Part shown: positions 15,055-22,371 of the stretch, in pieces
Numbering within the stretch: position 1 is the first letter of the stretch
How the letters are laid out: each line of letters starts with the position of its first letter
From: an uncultured Oscillospiraceae bacterium
Lineage (GTDB): Bacteria; Bacillota; Clostridia; Oscillospirales; Oscillospiraceae
DNA length: 46,933 bases
Assembly: GCA_910585815.1 (NCBI GenBank)
Contig: CAJUFJ010000023.1
Location: forward strand, 1 to 46,933
Direction: 5' to 3'
Notes under the pieces: model-generated
Databases searched by the model: none
Told to the model about the DNA's origin: nothing
What the model saw: the letters and a program-made list of their open reading frames with translations, nothing else
Program-made: the position numbers and the translations under genes

Positions 15055-16335
15055 TTAGCCGGCGGACTGGGTCAGGGTAGCCCAGTCCAGGCTGTCCCAG
15101 TCGGGCTCAGCCTTGGCCTCGCTGGCGTCGGCCCAGTAGAAGCCCAGGTTGGTCATGATGTTGGTCCAGTCGCTGGAGTGGGCGGCCACGTACTCGGCAT
15201 AGGTGGTGTCGCCGTCCACCTTGGACAGGGCGAAGTTCTTCAGCTCATAGATGGGGGGAATGCCGTCGGGGTAGAGCATATCGGCGGCCGCGGTGTTGCA
15301 GGGGTAGGAGTCGAACTCCTCGCCCCAGGCGGCCTGGGTCTCGGCGGAGCCGAACCACTCGGCGAACTCCTCCACAGCGGCGGTCTGCTCGGGGGTGCGG
15401 CCGGCCTTATCCAGGATGCCGATGTACTCGGCGATGTAGTAGGTGCCGTCCTTGATGTCCACCAGGTTCCAGTTCTCGGGGCTCATGGTGCCCTTCAGGG
15501 GCTTGTCAGAGCTCTCGCCGGCGGCGTCGATCTTGCCGTAGAGGGAGGAGGAGTAGAAGGTGGATACCTGCACGTCGCCCTTGTTCAGGGGATCAAAGCC
15601 GTACTTGTAGTCGTCGCCGCCGCTCTTGCCCTGGGCGCAGTACTTCCACAAAGTCTTCCAGCCGTCGATGGAGATGCCGCCGGCGGGGGAGGCGGGGTCC
15701 ACAAAGGCGTAGAGCATGGCGGAATTGATGTTGGCGTTGGTGGTGCCGCCCACCTTGTTCTGGCGGTACCAGGAGTAGCCGCAGTCCACAATGTCGGCCC
15801 AGTGGTCGAAGTGGAGCTCGGCGCCGTTGGTGCCCAGCTCGTCATTACGGTAGAGCATCAGCACGTTCTGGATGACCAGGCCGTAGGCCTTGCCGGAGTA
15901 GACGTACTCGCCCACGTCGCCCGACCAGGTGGGGGTCCAGTCCATAATCTTCAGGTTCTCATAGGTGCCGTCCACCAGCTGGCTCCAGCGGGTCTCGTTC
16001 AGGCCGAAGATCAGGTCGCCGTCCTTGTTCTCGTTGGCGGCCTGGATGGCGGCGGTGTCGCCAGAGATGACGGAGTTGTCGTCGATGGAGATGTTGAAGC
16101 CGGCCTCCTTGGCCTCGTTAATCAGCCATGTGGTGCGCTCGGTGGAATTGGAGTTGGAATAGATGCGGATGGTGTAGTCGTAGTCTGGCTCCACGCCCTG
16201 GGGGGTGGACTGGCCGGCGCTGCTGCCGCCGGCGGGGGGCTGGTTATCCTCCGGTCCGCCGTCGCTCTTGGGGCCGCAGGCGGTCAGGGACAGGGCCATG
16301 GACATGGCCAGTGCAAGTGCAAGGACTCGTTTCAT
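15055..16335 (-). CDS. ABC transporter substrate-binding lipoprotein
   Basis: A 426-residue extracellular solute-binding protein. ATG 16335 is chosen because AAGGAG lies 9 bases upstream and the product then begins MKRVLALALAMSMALSLTAC, a clear lipoprotein signal with lipobox LTAC. After a Gly/Ser-rich linker the mature protein starts at YDYTIRIYSNSNSTERTTW, typical of family 1 binding proteins (FbpA/AfuA-like). First gene of the operon behind a near-consensus promoter. Ligand unknown; ferric iron is the default for this layout, but the coupled phosphatase makes an organophosphate possible. Confidence 0.9.
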   Translation of the reverse strand: MKRVLALALAMSMALSLTACGPKSDGGPEDNQPPAGGSSAGQSTPQGVEPDYDYTIRIYSNSNSTERTTWLINEAKEAGFNISIDDNSVISGDTAAIQAANENKDGDLIFGLNETRWSQLVDGTYENLKIMDWTPTWSGDVGEYVYSGKAYGLVIQNVLMLYRNDELGTNGAELHFDHWADIVDCGYSWYRQNKVGGTTNANINSAMLYAFVDPASPAGGISIDGWKTLWKYCAQGKSGGDDYKYGFDPLNKGDVQVSTFYSSSLYGKIDAAGESSDKPLKGTMSPENWNLVDIKDGTYYIAEYIGILDKAGRTPEQTAAVEEFAEWFGSAETQAAWGEEFDSYPCNTAAADMLYPDGIPPIYELKNFALSKVDGDTTYAEYVAAHSSDWTNIMTNLGFYWADASEAKAEPDWDSLDWATLTQSAG

Positions 16336-16388
16336 TTTCAGGACTCCTTTTTCTAAATTGGGCATTCCGATGATAGGCTCTGTACTAT

Positions 16389-16416
16389 ATTATAGCCGAC
16401 TTGGGGAAAATGTCAA
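16389..16416 (-). promoter_or_regulatory. Strong sigma-A promoter of the ABC/HAD operon
   Basis: On the minus strand TTGACA (16416-16411), 16-base spacer, TATAAT (16394-16389), both exact consensus, 53 bases before the binding-protein start. I saw no clear Fur box. Confidence 0.85.
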
Positions 16417-16454
16417 GAAGTATCCGGCTCCTGAGGGGATTTTTTGGAAATTCC

Positions 16455-17078
16455 TCACGAGGGGGCGGGCAGGCCCCGGGCGGTGGCCCACTCCCGGGCG
16501 CGGCGCAGGAAGGTGCTGCGGGACACCCCCAGCTCCTGGCCGGCCTGGATGGCGGAGATGCGGCCCAGCCACCAGGCCTCTGCCAGAGCGGGGAAGGCGT
16601 CCGGCATGGACAGCCGGGCCCGGCCGAAGCGGACCCCCCGCTCCTTGGCGGCGGCGATGCCCTCCATCTGGCGCTGGCGGATGTACTCCCGCTCGGTCTG
16701 GGCCACGTAGCTGAGTAGCTGGAGGACGATATCGGCAATGAGCACGCCGGTGAGGTCCCGGTCCTCCCGGGTGTCCAGCAGGGGCATGTCCAGCACCACG
16801 ATGGCCACCCCCTTCTCCTTGGTGAGGCTGGCCCACTGCTCCAGAATTTCGTCATAATTGCGGCCCAGGCGGTCGATGCTCTTGACCACCAGCACGTCGC
16901 CGCTGCGCAGGGAGCGCACCAGGCGCAGGTACAGGGGGCGGGCGAAGTCCTTGCCCGACTGCTTTTCCACCACGATGTGTTCCGCAGGCACGCCGAACTC
17001 CCGCATGGCATACAGCTGCCGATCCTCCTTTTGGCTTCGGGTGGATACTCTCACATAACCGTAGGTTCTCCTTGACAT
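16455..17078 (-). CDS. Serine site-specific recombinase (resolvase/invertase family)
   Basis: A complete 207-residue small serine recombinase. The catalytic domain has YGYVRVSTRSQ (nucleophile Ser12), the conserved VKSIDRLGRNYDEI and the long E-helix region ending EREYIRQRQMEGIAAAKERG. The C-terminal helix-turn-helix is RISAIQAGQELGVSRSTFLRR. Start ATG 17078 follows AAGGAGG. Length and domains match Pin/Hin-type invertases and Tn3 resolvases. No transposase, integron or obvious crossover sites adjoin it, so substrate DNA is unknown. Its position next to the flagellin operon recalls Hin, but this could be chance. Confidence 0.92.
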   Translation of the reverse strand: MSRRTYGYVRVSTRSQKEDRQLYAMREFGVPAEHIVVEKQSGKDFARPLYLRLVRSLRSGDVLVVKSIDRLGRNYDEILEQWASLTKEKGVAIVVLDMPLLDTREDRDLTGVLIADIVLQLLSYVAQTEREYIRQRQMEGIAAAKERGVRFGRARLSMPDAFPALAEAWWLGRISAIQAGQELGVSRSTFLRRAREWATARGLPAPS

Positions 17079-17169
17079 GCCTGGTCCTCCTTATGAAATA
17101 TGTAGAATATCCATGAATTTTATCGAAAACCGCCGGCTATGTATACCGTTTGGCGGGGAAAATTTGAAA

Positions 17170-17200
17170 AGAGTCTGCCGAACCCGATTCGGCAGACTCT
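17170..17200. terminator. Bidirectional hairpin between the recombinase and csrA
   Basis: Perfect 13-base stem AGAGTCTGCCGAA / TTCGGCAGACTCT, loop CCCGA, with T-rich sequence after it on both strands. No plus-strand gene precedes it, so it seems to insulate the divergent units. The 349-base gap 17079-17427 otherwise holds an AT-rich tract and the sigma-D-type promoter. Confidence 0.7.
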
Positions 17201-17302
17201 CACTTTTTCTGTTTTTTTGTGCGGGACAGTGCGGAGTTGTGGACCGAAAAGCATACTTTTTGAGCAATATTTTTTTCTTTCAAAAAAATTTCAAAAAAGC
17301 CC

Positions 17303-17329
17303 TAATCTTTTTGAATTTGCGGCCGATTA
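17303..17329 (+). promoter_or_regulatory. Flagellar sigma factor (sigma-D/sigma-28) promoter
   Basis: TAAT (17303-17306), 15-base spacer, GCCGATTA (17322-17329), close to the flagellar consensus TAAA-N15-GCCGATAA. It lies about 100 bases before csrA, and the flagellin gene follows with no terminator between, so it probably drives both. Confidence 0.7.
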
Positions 17330-17427
17330 GATAATTAAGCGCGGCGAGAAAGCCGTGTGCAAAAAGTATAGGTTTTGGTCAGCGGCGGCCAGGACGGCCG
17401 TCTGGAGAATGTTAAGGAGCGCGAATT

Positions 17428-17781
17428 ATGCTGTGCATTTCCATGAGAGCCGGCGACTATTTCACCGTCGGCGAAAGCACGGTGATCCAGTTCACCCGTC
17501 TTACGGGGGACCGGGCTCACATCACCGTCAACGCCCCCCGTGAGGTCCCCGTCCTGCGGGGCGAGGTGCTGGAGCGCAACGGCGGCCAGCGGCCCGGCTG
17601 CGTGATGGACGTGGCCCCCCACTATGTGCGCCAGCTGCCCTGGGACCACCGGAAGAAGCAGGCCCTGGCCGAGCTGCGGGAGGTTCTGGAGGGGATGGAC
17701 GGCGACGAGGCCCGCACCCTGCGGGAAAAACTGGATGTCATTTTTCCGGTTTCACCCGGTCCTAGGCCGGTTGAAATATAG
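17428..17781 (+). CDS. csrA: CsrA-family RNA-binding translational regulator with C-terminal extension
   Basis: CsrA binds GGA motifs in mRNA leaders and in Firmicutes represses flagellin translation. Residues 1-50 match the CsrA beta fold: MLCISMRAGDYFTVGE, then HITVNAPREVPVLRGEVLER, with the RNA-contacting Arg44 in the expected place. Typical CsrA has 60-75 residues; this one has 117, adding a ~65-residue segment with an amphipathic helix (KKQALAELREVLEGM). Start ATG 17428 follows AAGGAG by 8 bases. The gene lies directly before flagellin, its classic target. No fliW antagonist is present in the window. The extension's role is unknown. Confidence 0.85.
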   Translation: MLCISMRAGDYFTVGESTVIQFTRLTGDRAHITVNAPREVPVLRGEVLERNGGQRPGCVMDVAPHYVRQLPWDHRKKQALAELREVLEGMDGDEARTLREKLDVIFPVSPGPRPVEI

Positions 17782-17900
17782 TACCGCGCCGGAAGGATTG
17801 AGCATCGTGGCCACGTGCTCAATTTGAAAGGCGCACCACAGAACTGTGTCCGGCAAAAGGATGCGCCGGGCACACTAAAAGTCGAAAGGAGTCAAAACTC
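17782..17900 (+). promoter_or_regulatory. Structured leader of the flagellin gene with candidate CsrA sites
   Basis: The leader has GGAAGGA (17791-17797) beside hairpin ATTGAGCA/TGCTCAAT (17797-17804 with 17816-17823). A second fold GGCGCA/TGCGCC (17830-17835 with 17862-17867) encloses CACAG-AA-CTGTG and AAAAGGA. The ribosome site AAAGGAG is at 17885-17891. Several GGA motifs and the CsrA gene just upstream suggest translational control; binding is not demonstrated. Confidence 0.5.
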
Positions 17901-19730
17901 ATGCGTATTCAGCACAATATTATGGCTATGAGTGCCTACCGCAACTACAACACCAACACCTCTGCCGTTGCCAAGAACCTGGAGAAGCTGTCTTCCGGCT
18001 ACAAGATCAACCGCGCCGGTGACGACGCCGCCGGTCTGGCTATTTCTGAGAAGATGCGTGCTCAGATCACTGGCCTGAACGCCGCTCAGAAGAACGTCAA
18101 GGACGGTATCTCTCTGGTGAAGACCGCTGAGGGCGCCATGCAGGAGATTCAGGACATGCTCAACCGCATGGACTACCTGGCCACCCAGTCCGCCAACGGC
18201 ACCTACGACAACGAGGTTGACCGCGCCGCCCTCCAGAAAGAGGTTGAGCAGCTGAAAGCGGAAATTAACCGTATTGCCGACAGCGCCAACTTCAATGGCA
18301 TCAAGCTGCTGGATGGCTCTCTGGACACCGGAGCCACTGAGGCCACCACCACTTGGGGCGAGGCCGCCGAGATTGATATCGGCACAAAGGATCAGGCGCA
18401 CCAGCTCGGCACTACTGCCGTTGGCCACGCCCTGCACAAGGACGGCGTGGAGCGTCAGGACCCCAGCTTCACTGTGGACCTGACCAACGTGGAGTTCAAT
18501 TCTAAGGGCACCGCCGGCTTCAAGATTACGGTTGGCGGCGTAGATATTACCGTTGACAAGGGCGCTGATGGAACGACCGCTCTCAAAGATGGCGACAAGC
18601 TCTCCGGCGAGGACTTGGCCAAGGCCATTGCCGCGGCGGTCAACGCAAACGCGAACGCCGGTACCACGGGAACCAAGCCCGACGGTACTGCCAGCGGCGA
18701 TTTGAACGGTGTAAAGATCGGTGATCTGGTGTACAAGGCCACCGTGGACGGCACCTCTGTGAAGTTTGAACTCCAAGACAAGGATACAAACGGCGTTGAC
18801 ATCAATCCTCAGGACCTGAAGGCTGACGGCACTGCCACCATCGAGCAGCAGGGTGTGGTTATGGCGGTTGCGAATGCTGCCGATGGCACGCTGACTGGTC
18901 TGGATGCCGGCGGCCACGCCAACACCAAGATCACCTATGGCGTTGCGGAGAAGAAGGGCGAGATGGCCCACGCCACCATCGACCTGACCGGCAAGATTCA
19001 GGACGGCACCAAGCTGACCATCGGTGACCAGACCTACGTGTTCAAGGTTGGCAAGGACAGCAAGGTCAAGGACGCCGGCAAGGGCGAGACCATCATCGAC
19101 CTGTCTGATGTGGCGGCCGATGATGCCCAGCTGGTGGATAAGGCTATTGCCGCACTGACCAATCAGGAGAACACCGGTTTCCGTCTGGAGTCCGGCAAGA
19201 CCGGCCTGCTCACTGCCGTCGAGAAGGAGAGTTACGCTGGCGAAGCTGACCTCTCCACCAGTGAGGGCCTGAAGTCCTGCTTCAAGATTTCTCAGATGAC
19301 CTATACTCCTGGTAATACGGGCGACGAGAGTAAGGCCCTCCAGCTCCAGATCGGCGACACCTCCGACAGCTACAACCAGCTGAAGGTCAAGGTGGGTGAC
19401 ATGCACACCAAGGCCATGGGTATTGCTGACCTGAACATTGGCAACCAAGATGATGCCGCCGCCGCCATCCAGACCATCCGCGACGCTATCAACTACGTGT
19501 CCGGCGTCCGTGGCGACCTGGGTGCCACTCAGAACCGTCTGGAGCACACCGCCAACAACCTGTCCGTGATGGCCGAGAACATCCAGGACGCCGAGTCCAC
19601 CATCCGCGACACCGACGTGGCCGAGGAGATGATGAGCTACACCAAGAACAACATCCTGGTGCAGTCCGCCCAGGCCATGCTGGCCCAGGCCAACCAGGTT
19701 CCTCAGGGCGTTCTCCAGCTGCTGGGCTAA
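17901..19730 (+). CDS. hag: Flagellin
   Basis: The filament subunit, exported by the flagellar apparatus without a cleaved signal. At 609 residues it is longer than Bacillus Hag (~300). Residues 1-140 are the conserved D0/D1 part (MRIQHNIMAMSAYRNY, LEKLSSGYKINRAGDDAAGL, TEGAMQEIQDML), residues ~470-609 the C-terminal D1/D0 part (AIQTIRDAINYVSGVRGDLG, ending ANQVPQGVLQLLG), and the middle ~330 residues are a variable surface domain with a flagellin-IN-like segment. Preceded by AAAGGAG and probably transcribed with csrA. Codons are less GC-biased than the neighbours, as expected for a very highly expressed gene. Confidence 0.97.
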   Translation: MRIQHNIMAMSAYRNYNTNTSAVAKNLEKLSSGYKINRAGDDAAGLAISEKMRAQITGLNAAQKNVKDGISLVKTAEGAMQEIQDMLNRMDYLATQSANGTYDNEVDRAALQKEVEQLKAEINRIADSANFNGIKLLDGSLDTGATEATTTWGEAAEIDIGTKDQAHQLGTTAVGHALHKDGVERQDPSFTVDLTNVEFNSKGTAGFKITVGGVDITVDKGADGTTALKDGDKLSGEDLAKAIAAAVNANANAGTTGTKPDGTASGDLNGVKIGDLVYKATVDGTSVKFELQDKDTNGVDINPQDLKADGTATIEQQGVVMAVANAADGTLTGLDAGGHANTKITYGVAEKKGEMAHATIDLTGKIQDGTKLTIGDQTYVFKVGKDSKVKDAGKGETIIDLSDVAADDAQLVDKAIAALTNQENTGFRLESGKTGLLTAVEKESYAGEADLSTSEGLKSCFKISQMTYTPGNTGDESKALQLQIGDTSDSYNQLKVKVGDMHTKAMGIADLNIGNQDDAAAAIQTIRDAINYVSGVRGDLGATQNRLEHTANNLSVMAENIQDAESTIRDTDVAEEMMSYTKNNILVQSAQAMLAQANQVPQGVLQLLG

Positions 19731-19763
19731 TCCGCAGACACTTAAATCAAACAGACCCAAGGA

Positions 19764-19789
19764 GGGGCGGGCGCTTGCCCGCCCCATTT
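19764..19789 (+). terminator. Terminator after flagellin
   Basis: Nine-base stem GGGGCGGGC / GCCCGCCCC, loop GCTT, followed by ATTTTG. Confidence 0.8.
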
Positions 19790-19814
19790 TGTATGACAGA
19801 AAGGGGGACCTGCC

Positions 19815-20291
19815 ATGACCATCGGCCAGAATATCCGGGCCATCCGAAAGAAGCGGGGCCTCACCCAGGGCCGGCTGGGCCAGCTGTGCGGCATGACGGG
19901 CGGGGCGATCTCCAGCTACGAGAACGGCGTCACCGTACCAAAGCGCCGGGTGGTGGAACGCATCGCCCAGGCGCTGGACGTTCCCGCGGACAAGCTGACC
20001 CAGGGGGCCGTCCCCGCCCTGGAGCCCGCCATCCCCGCCGCCGCCCAGCCCAGCGATGCCCTGCTCTACGACGGGGTACTGACCCTTCTCAAAGAGCTCT
20101 ACGGCGTTGTGGAGGGCCGCATCATCCTGGGGGAGAACGGGGCCAGCAGAAGGTACTATGTGGTCCGCCAGGTCCCGGAGGACTTCGTCCTCTATGACAG
20201 CGACATCAGCGCCATTGTCCGCTCCGCCAAGGCGTCCATGTCGCCGGTGCTGGCCTACATGCGCACCCTCCGGGGGCAGAGCGCGGTATGA
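19815..20291 (+). CDS. XRE-family helix-turn-helix protein
   Basis: A 158-residue regulator. Residues 1-60 are a Cro/C1-type HTH (IGQNIRAIRKKRGLTQGRLG, then GAISSYENGVTVPKRRVVERIAQALDV). The rest is a small unknown C-terminal domain ending SAKASMSPVLAYMRTLRG. Start ATG 19815 follows AAAGGGGG. It overlaps the next gene by 4 bases (ATGA) and is clearly its paralogue: both the HTH and the AKAS/VKAS-PxLxxM block recur there. Targets unknown; flagellar genes next door are a possibility. Confidence 0.87.
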   Translation: MTIGQNIRAIRKKRGLTQGRLGQLCGMTGGAISSYENGVTVPKRRVVERIAQALDVPADKLTQGAVPALEPAIPAAAQPSDALLYDGVLTLLKELYGVVEGRIILGENGASRRYYVVRQVPEDFVLYDSDISAIVRSAKASMSPVLAYMRTLRGQSAV

Positions 20292-21037
20292 CGGTAGGGC
20301 TGCAGATCAACGCTCTGCGCCGGCAGCGGGGCCTGACCCTTGAGGAGCTCAGCGCCCTGTGCGGCGTCCACCGGGACGACCTGGGGCTGTATGAGCGGGG
20401 GGCCATGACCCCCAGGCCGGAGACGGTGGCCAGAATTGCCCGGGCACTGGACGTGCCCATCGCGGCTATTCAGGCGGGCATGGGCTGGACCGCGCCCCGG
20501 CCCACCGAGGACTGGGAAACCGCCAGAGGGGACAGCCTGCTCCGGGACGGCATCCTGGAGGCCGCCCGGGAGGCGGGGGACTTCCCCGTGGAGGAACAGG
20601 AGGTGCTGGCCCTGCTGGAGTCGGTAAAGGCCTCCATCCCCGCCCTGGTGGAGCACATGAAGGACACCCGCCCCGAGGCCGTCATCCACCGGGAGATTCT
20701 GGAGGAGCTGAGGCTGGCCCCGGAGGAGGAGCCCTGGGAGCTGACCGACAGCCAGTGGGAGCAGCTGCGGGAGCTGCTGCCCTCCGAGAAAGCGGGCCGG
20801 GGCCGGGCCTTCAAGAGCAACCGGCTGATGCTGGACGGAATTCTCTACTGGATGCGCTCCGGCGCGGCCTGGAAGGACCTGCCCGCCCGCTACGGCCGGC
20901 ATAAATGCGTCTCCGACCGCCTGCGCCTGTGGACCAGAACGGGGGTGTGGGAGCCGGTGCTCCAAAAGCTGGTGGAGCTGGGGGTGCTGGACGAGACCTC
21001 GGTACGCAGGGCGGACGAGGGGACAAAGCCCCCCTGA
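20288..21037 (+). CDS. XRE helix-turn-helix protein fused to an IS5-type transposase N-terminal (OrfA) domain
   Basis: A 249-residue fusion. Residues 1-60 are an XRE HTH (LQINALRRQRGLTLEELSAL, LGLYERGAMTPRPETVARIA), 75-145 a linker domain shared with the preceding gene (LLESVKASIPALVEHMKDT), and ~150-249 match the DUF4096/IS5-family OrfA module (ELTDSQWEQLRELLP, LMLDGILYWMRSGAAWKDLP, WTRTGVWEPVLQKL). The end, VLDETSVRRADEGTKPP, aligns with the zone around the first DDE aspartate where IS5 OrfA proteins stop. No OrfB, inverted repeats or frameshift follow; the dapL promoter begins 20 bases later. This looks like a domesticated DNA-binding part rather than a mobile element. Confidence 0.82.
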   Translation: MTVGLQINALRRQRGLTLEELSALCGVHRDDLGLYERGAMTPRPETVARIARALDVPIAAIQAGMGWTAPRPTEDWETARGDSLLRDGILEAAREAGDFPVEEQEVLALLESVKASIPALVEHMKDTRPEAVIHREILEELRLAPEEEPWELTDSQWEQLRELLPSEKAGRGRAFKSNRLMLDGILYWMRSGAAWKDLPARYGRHKCVSDRLRLWTRTGVWEPVLQKLVELGVLDETSVRRADEGTKPP

Positions 21038-21055
21038 TACGGGCCATTTTGCCCC

Positions 21056-21084
21056 TTTACGGCCGGGTCAGGTTGTGGTATAAT
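21056..21084 (+). promoter_or_regulatory. Extended -10 promoter of dapL
   Basis: TTTACG (21056-21061), 17-base spacer, TATAAT (21079-21084) preceded by TGG, an extended -10. Confidence 0.75.
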
Positions 21085-21140
21085 CCTGAAAACAGCTGGC
21101 GCGTGCCACGGTTTTTGAATCAGTAGAGGAGCGGATATTT

Positions 21141-22361
21141 ATGGTCAAGGTCAATGAAAACTTTCTAAAGCTGCCCGGCAGCTACCTTTTTTCCGAGGTG
21201 GCCCGGCGGATTCGCGTCTATAATGAGGCCCACCCCCAGGCCAGCATCATCAAGCTGTCCATCGGCGATGTGACCCGTCCCCTGGTCCCCGCGGTGATTT
21301 CGGCGATGCACGCCGCCGTGGACGAGATGGGCACAGCGGAGGGCTTCCACGGCTACGGCCCGGAGCAGGGCTATGAGTTCCTCCGGGAGGCCATCGCCCA
21401 AGGTGACTACGCCGCCCGTGGGGTGGATATCCAGCCCGGTGAGATCTTCGTGTCCGACGGAGCCAAGAGCGACTGCGGCAACATCGGCGACATCTTCGGG
21501 GTGGACAACGTGGTGGCGGTGTGCGACCCGGTGTACCCCGTCTATGTGGACACCAACGCCATGGCCGGCCGGGCCGGGGAGTATCAGGAGGAGCTGGGCA
21601 AGTGGAATCGGCTCATCTACATGCCCTGCGTGGAGGCCAACGGCTTTTCCCCCGAGCCTCCCCAGGAGATTCCCGACATCATCTACCTGTGCTCCCCCAA
21701 CAACCCCACCGGCGCGGTGCTGACAAAGGACCAGCTGAAGGTGTGGGTGGATTACGCCAACGCCCACGGGGCGGTGATTCTGTACGACTCGGCCTATGAG
21801 TCCTTCATCACCAGTGAGGATGTGCCCCACACCATTTTTGAGGTCGAAGGGGCCCGCACCTGCGCCATCGAGTTCCGTTCCTTCTCCAAGACCGCCGGCT
21901 TCACCGGCAACCGCTGTGCCTACACCGTGGTGCCCATGGAGCTGGAGCGGGGAGGCGCGAAGCTGAACACCATGTGGAACCGCCGCCAGTGCACCAAGTT
22001 CAACGGCGTGCCCTATGTGGTCCAGCGGGGGGCCGCCGCCATCTACACCCCCGAGGGCCGGGCCCAGATCATGGCCAATATCGACTACTACCGGGAAAAC
22101 GCCCGGGTCATCCGGGAGGGCCTCACCGCCGCCGGCCTGACCTGCTTCGGCGGGGTGGACGCCCCCTATATCTGGCTGAAGACCCCCAACGGCGTGGGCT
22201 CCTGGGACTTCTTCGACCAGGTGCTGGACCGGGCCAACGTGGCCACCACCCCCGGCGCAGGCTTCGGCCCCAGTGGAGAGGGCTACATCCGCCTTACCGC
22301 CTTTGGCGACGCCGACGCCACCAAAACCGCTGTGGAGCGGGTGGCGAATATGTTCATGTAA
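21141..22361 (+). CDS. dapL: LL-diaminopimelate aminotransferase
   Basis: DapL converts tetrahydrodipicolinate directly to LL-diaminopimelate using glutamate, the one-step route to meso-DAP and lysine found in many anaerobes. The 406-residue product is of normal length and has the pyridoxal-phosphate lysine (Lys250) in EFRSFSKTAGFTGNRCAY, the CSPNNPTGAV motif, YDSAYESFI, and N-terminal VNENFLKLPGSYLFSEVARR typical of DapL. Start ATG 21141 follows AGAGGAG. Transcribed from its own promoter. Confidence 0.96.
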   Translation: MVKVNENFLKLPGSYLFSEVARRIRVYNEAHPQASIIKLSIGDVTRPLVPAVISAMHAAVDEMGTAEGFHGYGPEQGYEFLREAIAQGDYAARGVDIQPGEIFVSDGAKSDCGNIGDIFGVDNVVAVCDPVYPVYVDTNAMAGRAGEYQEELGKWNRLIYMPCVEANGFSPEPPQEIPDIIYLCSPNNPTGAVLTKDQLKVWVDYANAHGAVILYDSAYESFITSEDVPHTIFEVEGARTCAIEFRSFSKTAGFTGNRCAYTVVPMELERGGAKLNTMWNRRQCTKFNGVPYVVQRGAAAIYTPEGRAQIMANIDYYRENARVIREGLTAAGLTCFGGVDAPYIWLKTPNGVGSWDFFDQVLDRANVATTPGAGFGPSGEGYIRLTAFGDADATKTAVERVANMFM

Positions 22362-22371
22362 GTGGAGCAGT

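Noticed and set aside
16389..16416. Fur box at the ABC operon promoter
   Set aside because: The region is AT-rich, but no 19-base inverted repeat close to the Fur consensus was visible.
17079..17427. Invertible flagellin promoter segment
   Set aside because: Apart from the compact 17170-17200 hairpin no pair of inverted sites separated by a switchable segment was found.
20738..21037. A resident IS5-family insertion sequence
   Set aside because: Only the OrfA-like part is present, fused in frame to a regulator; no OrfB, terminal inverted repeats or target duplication.
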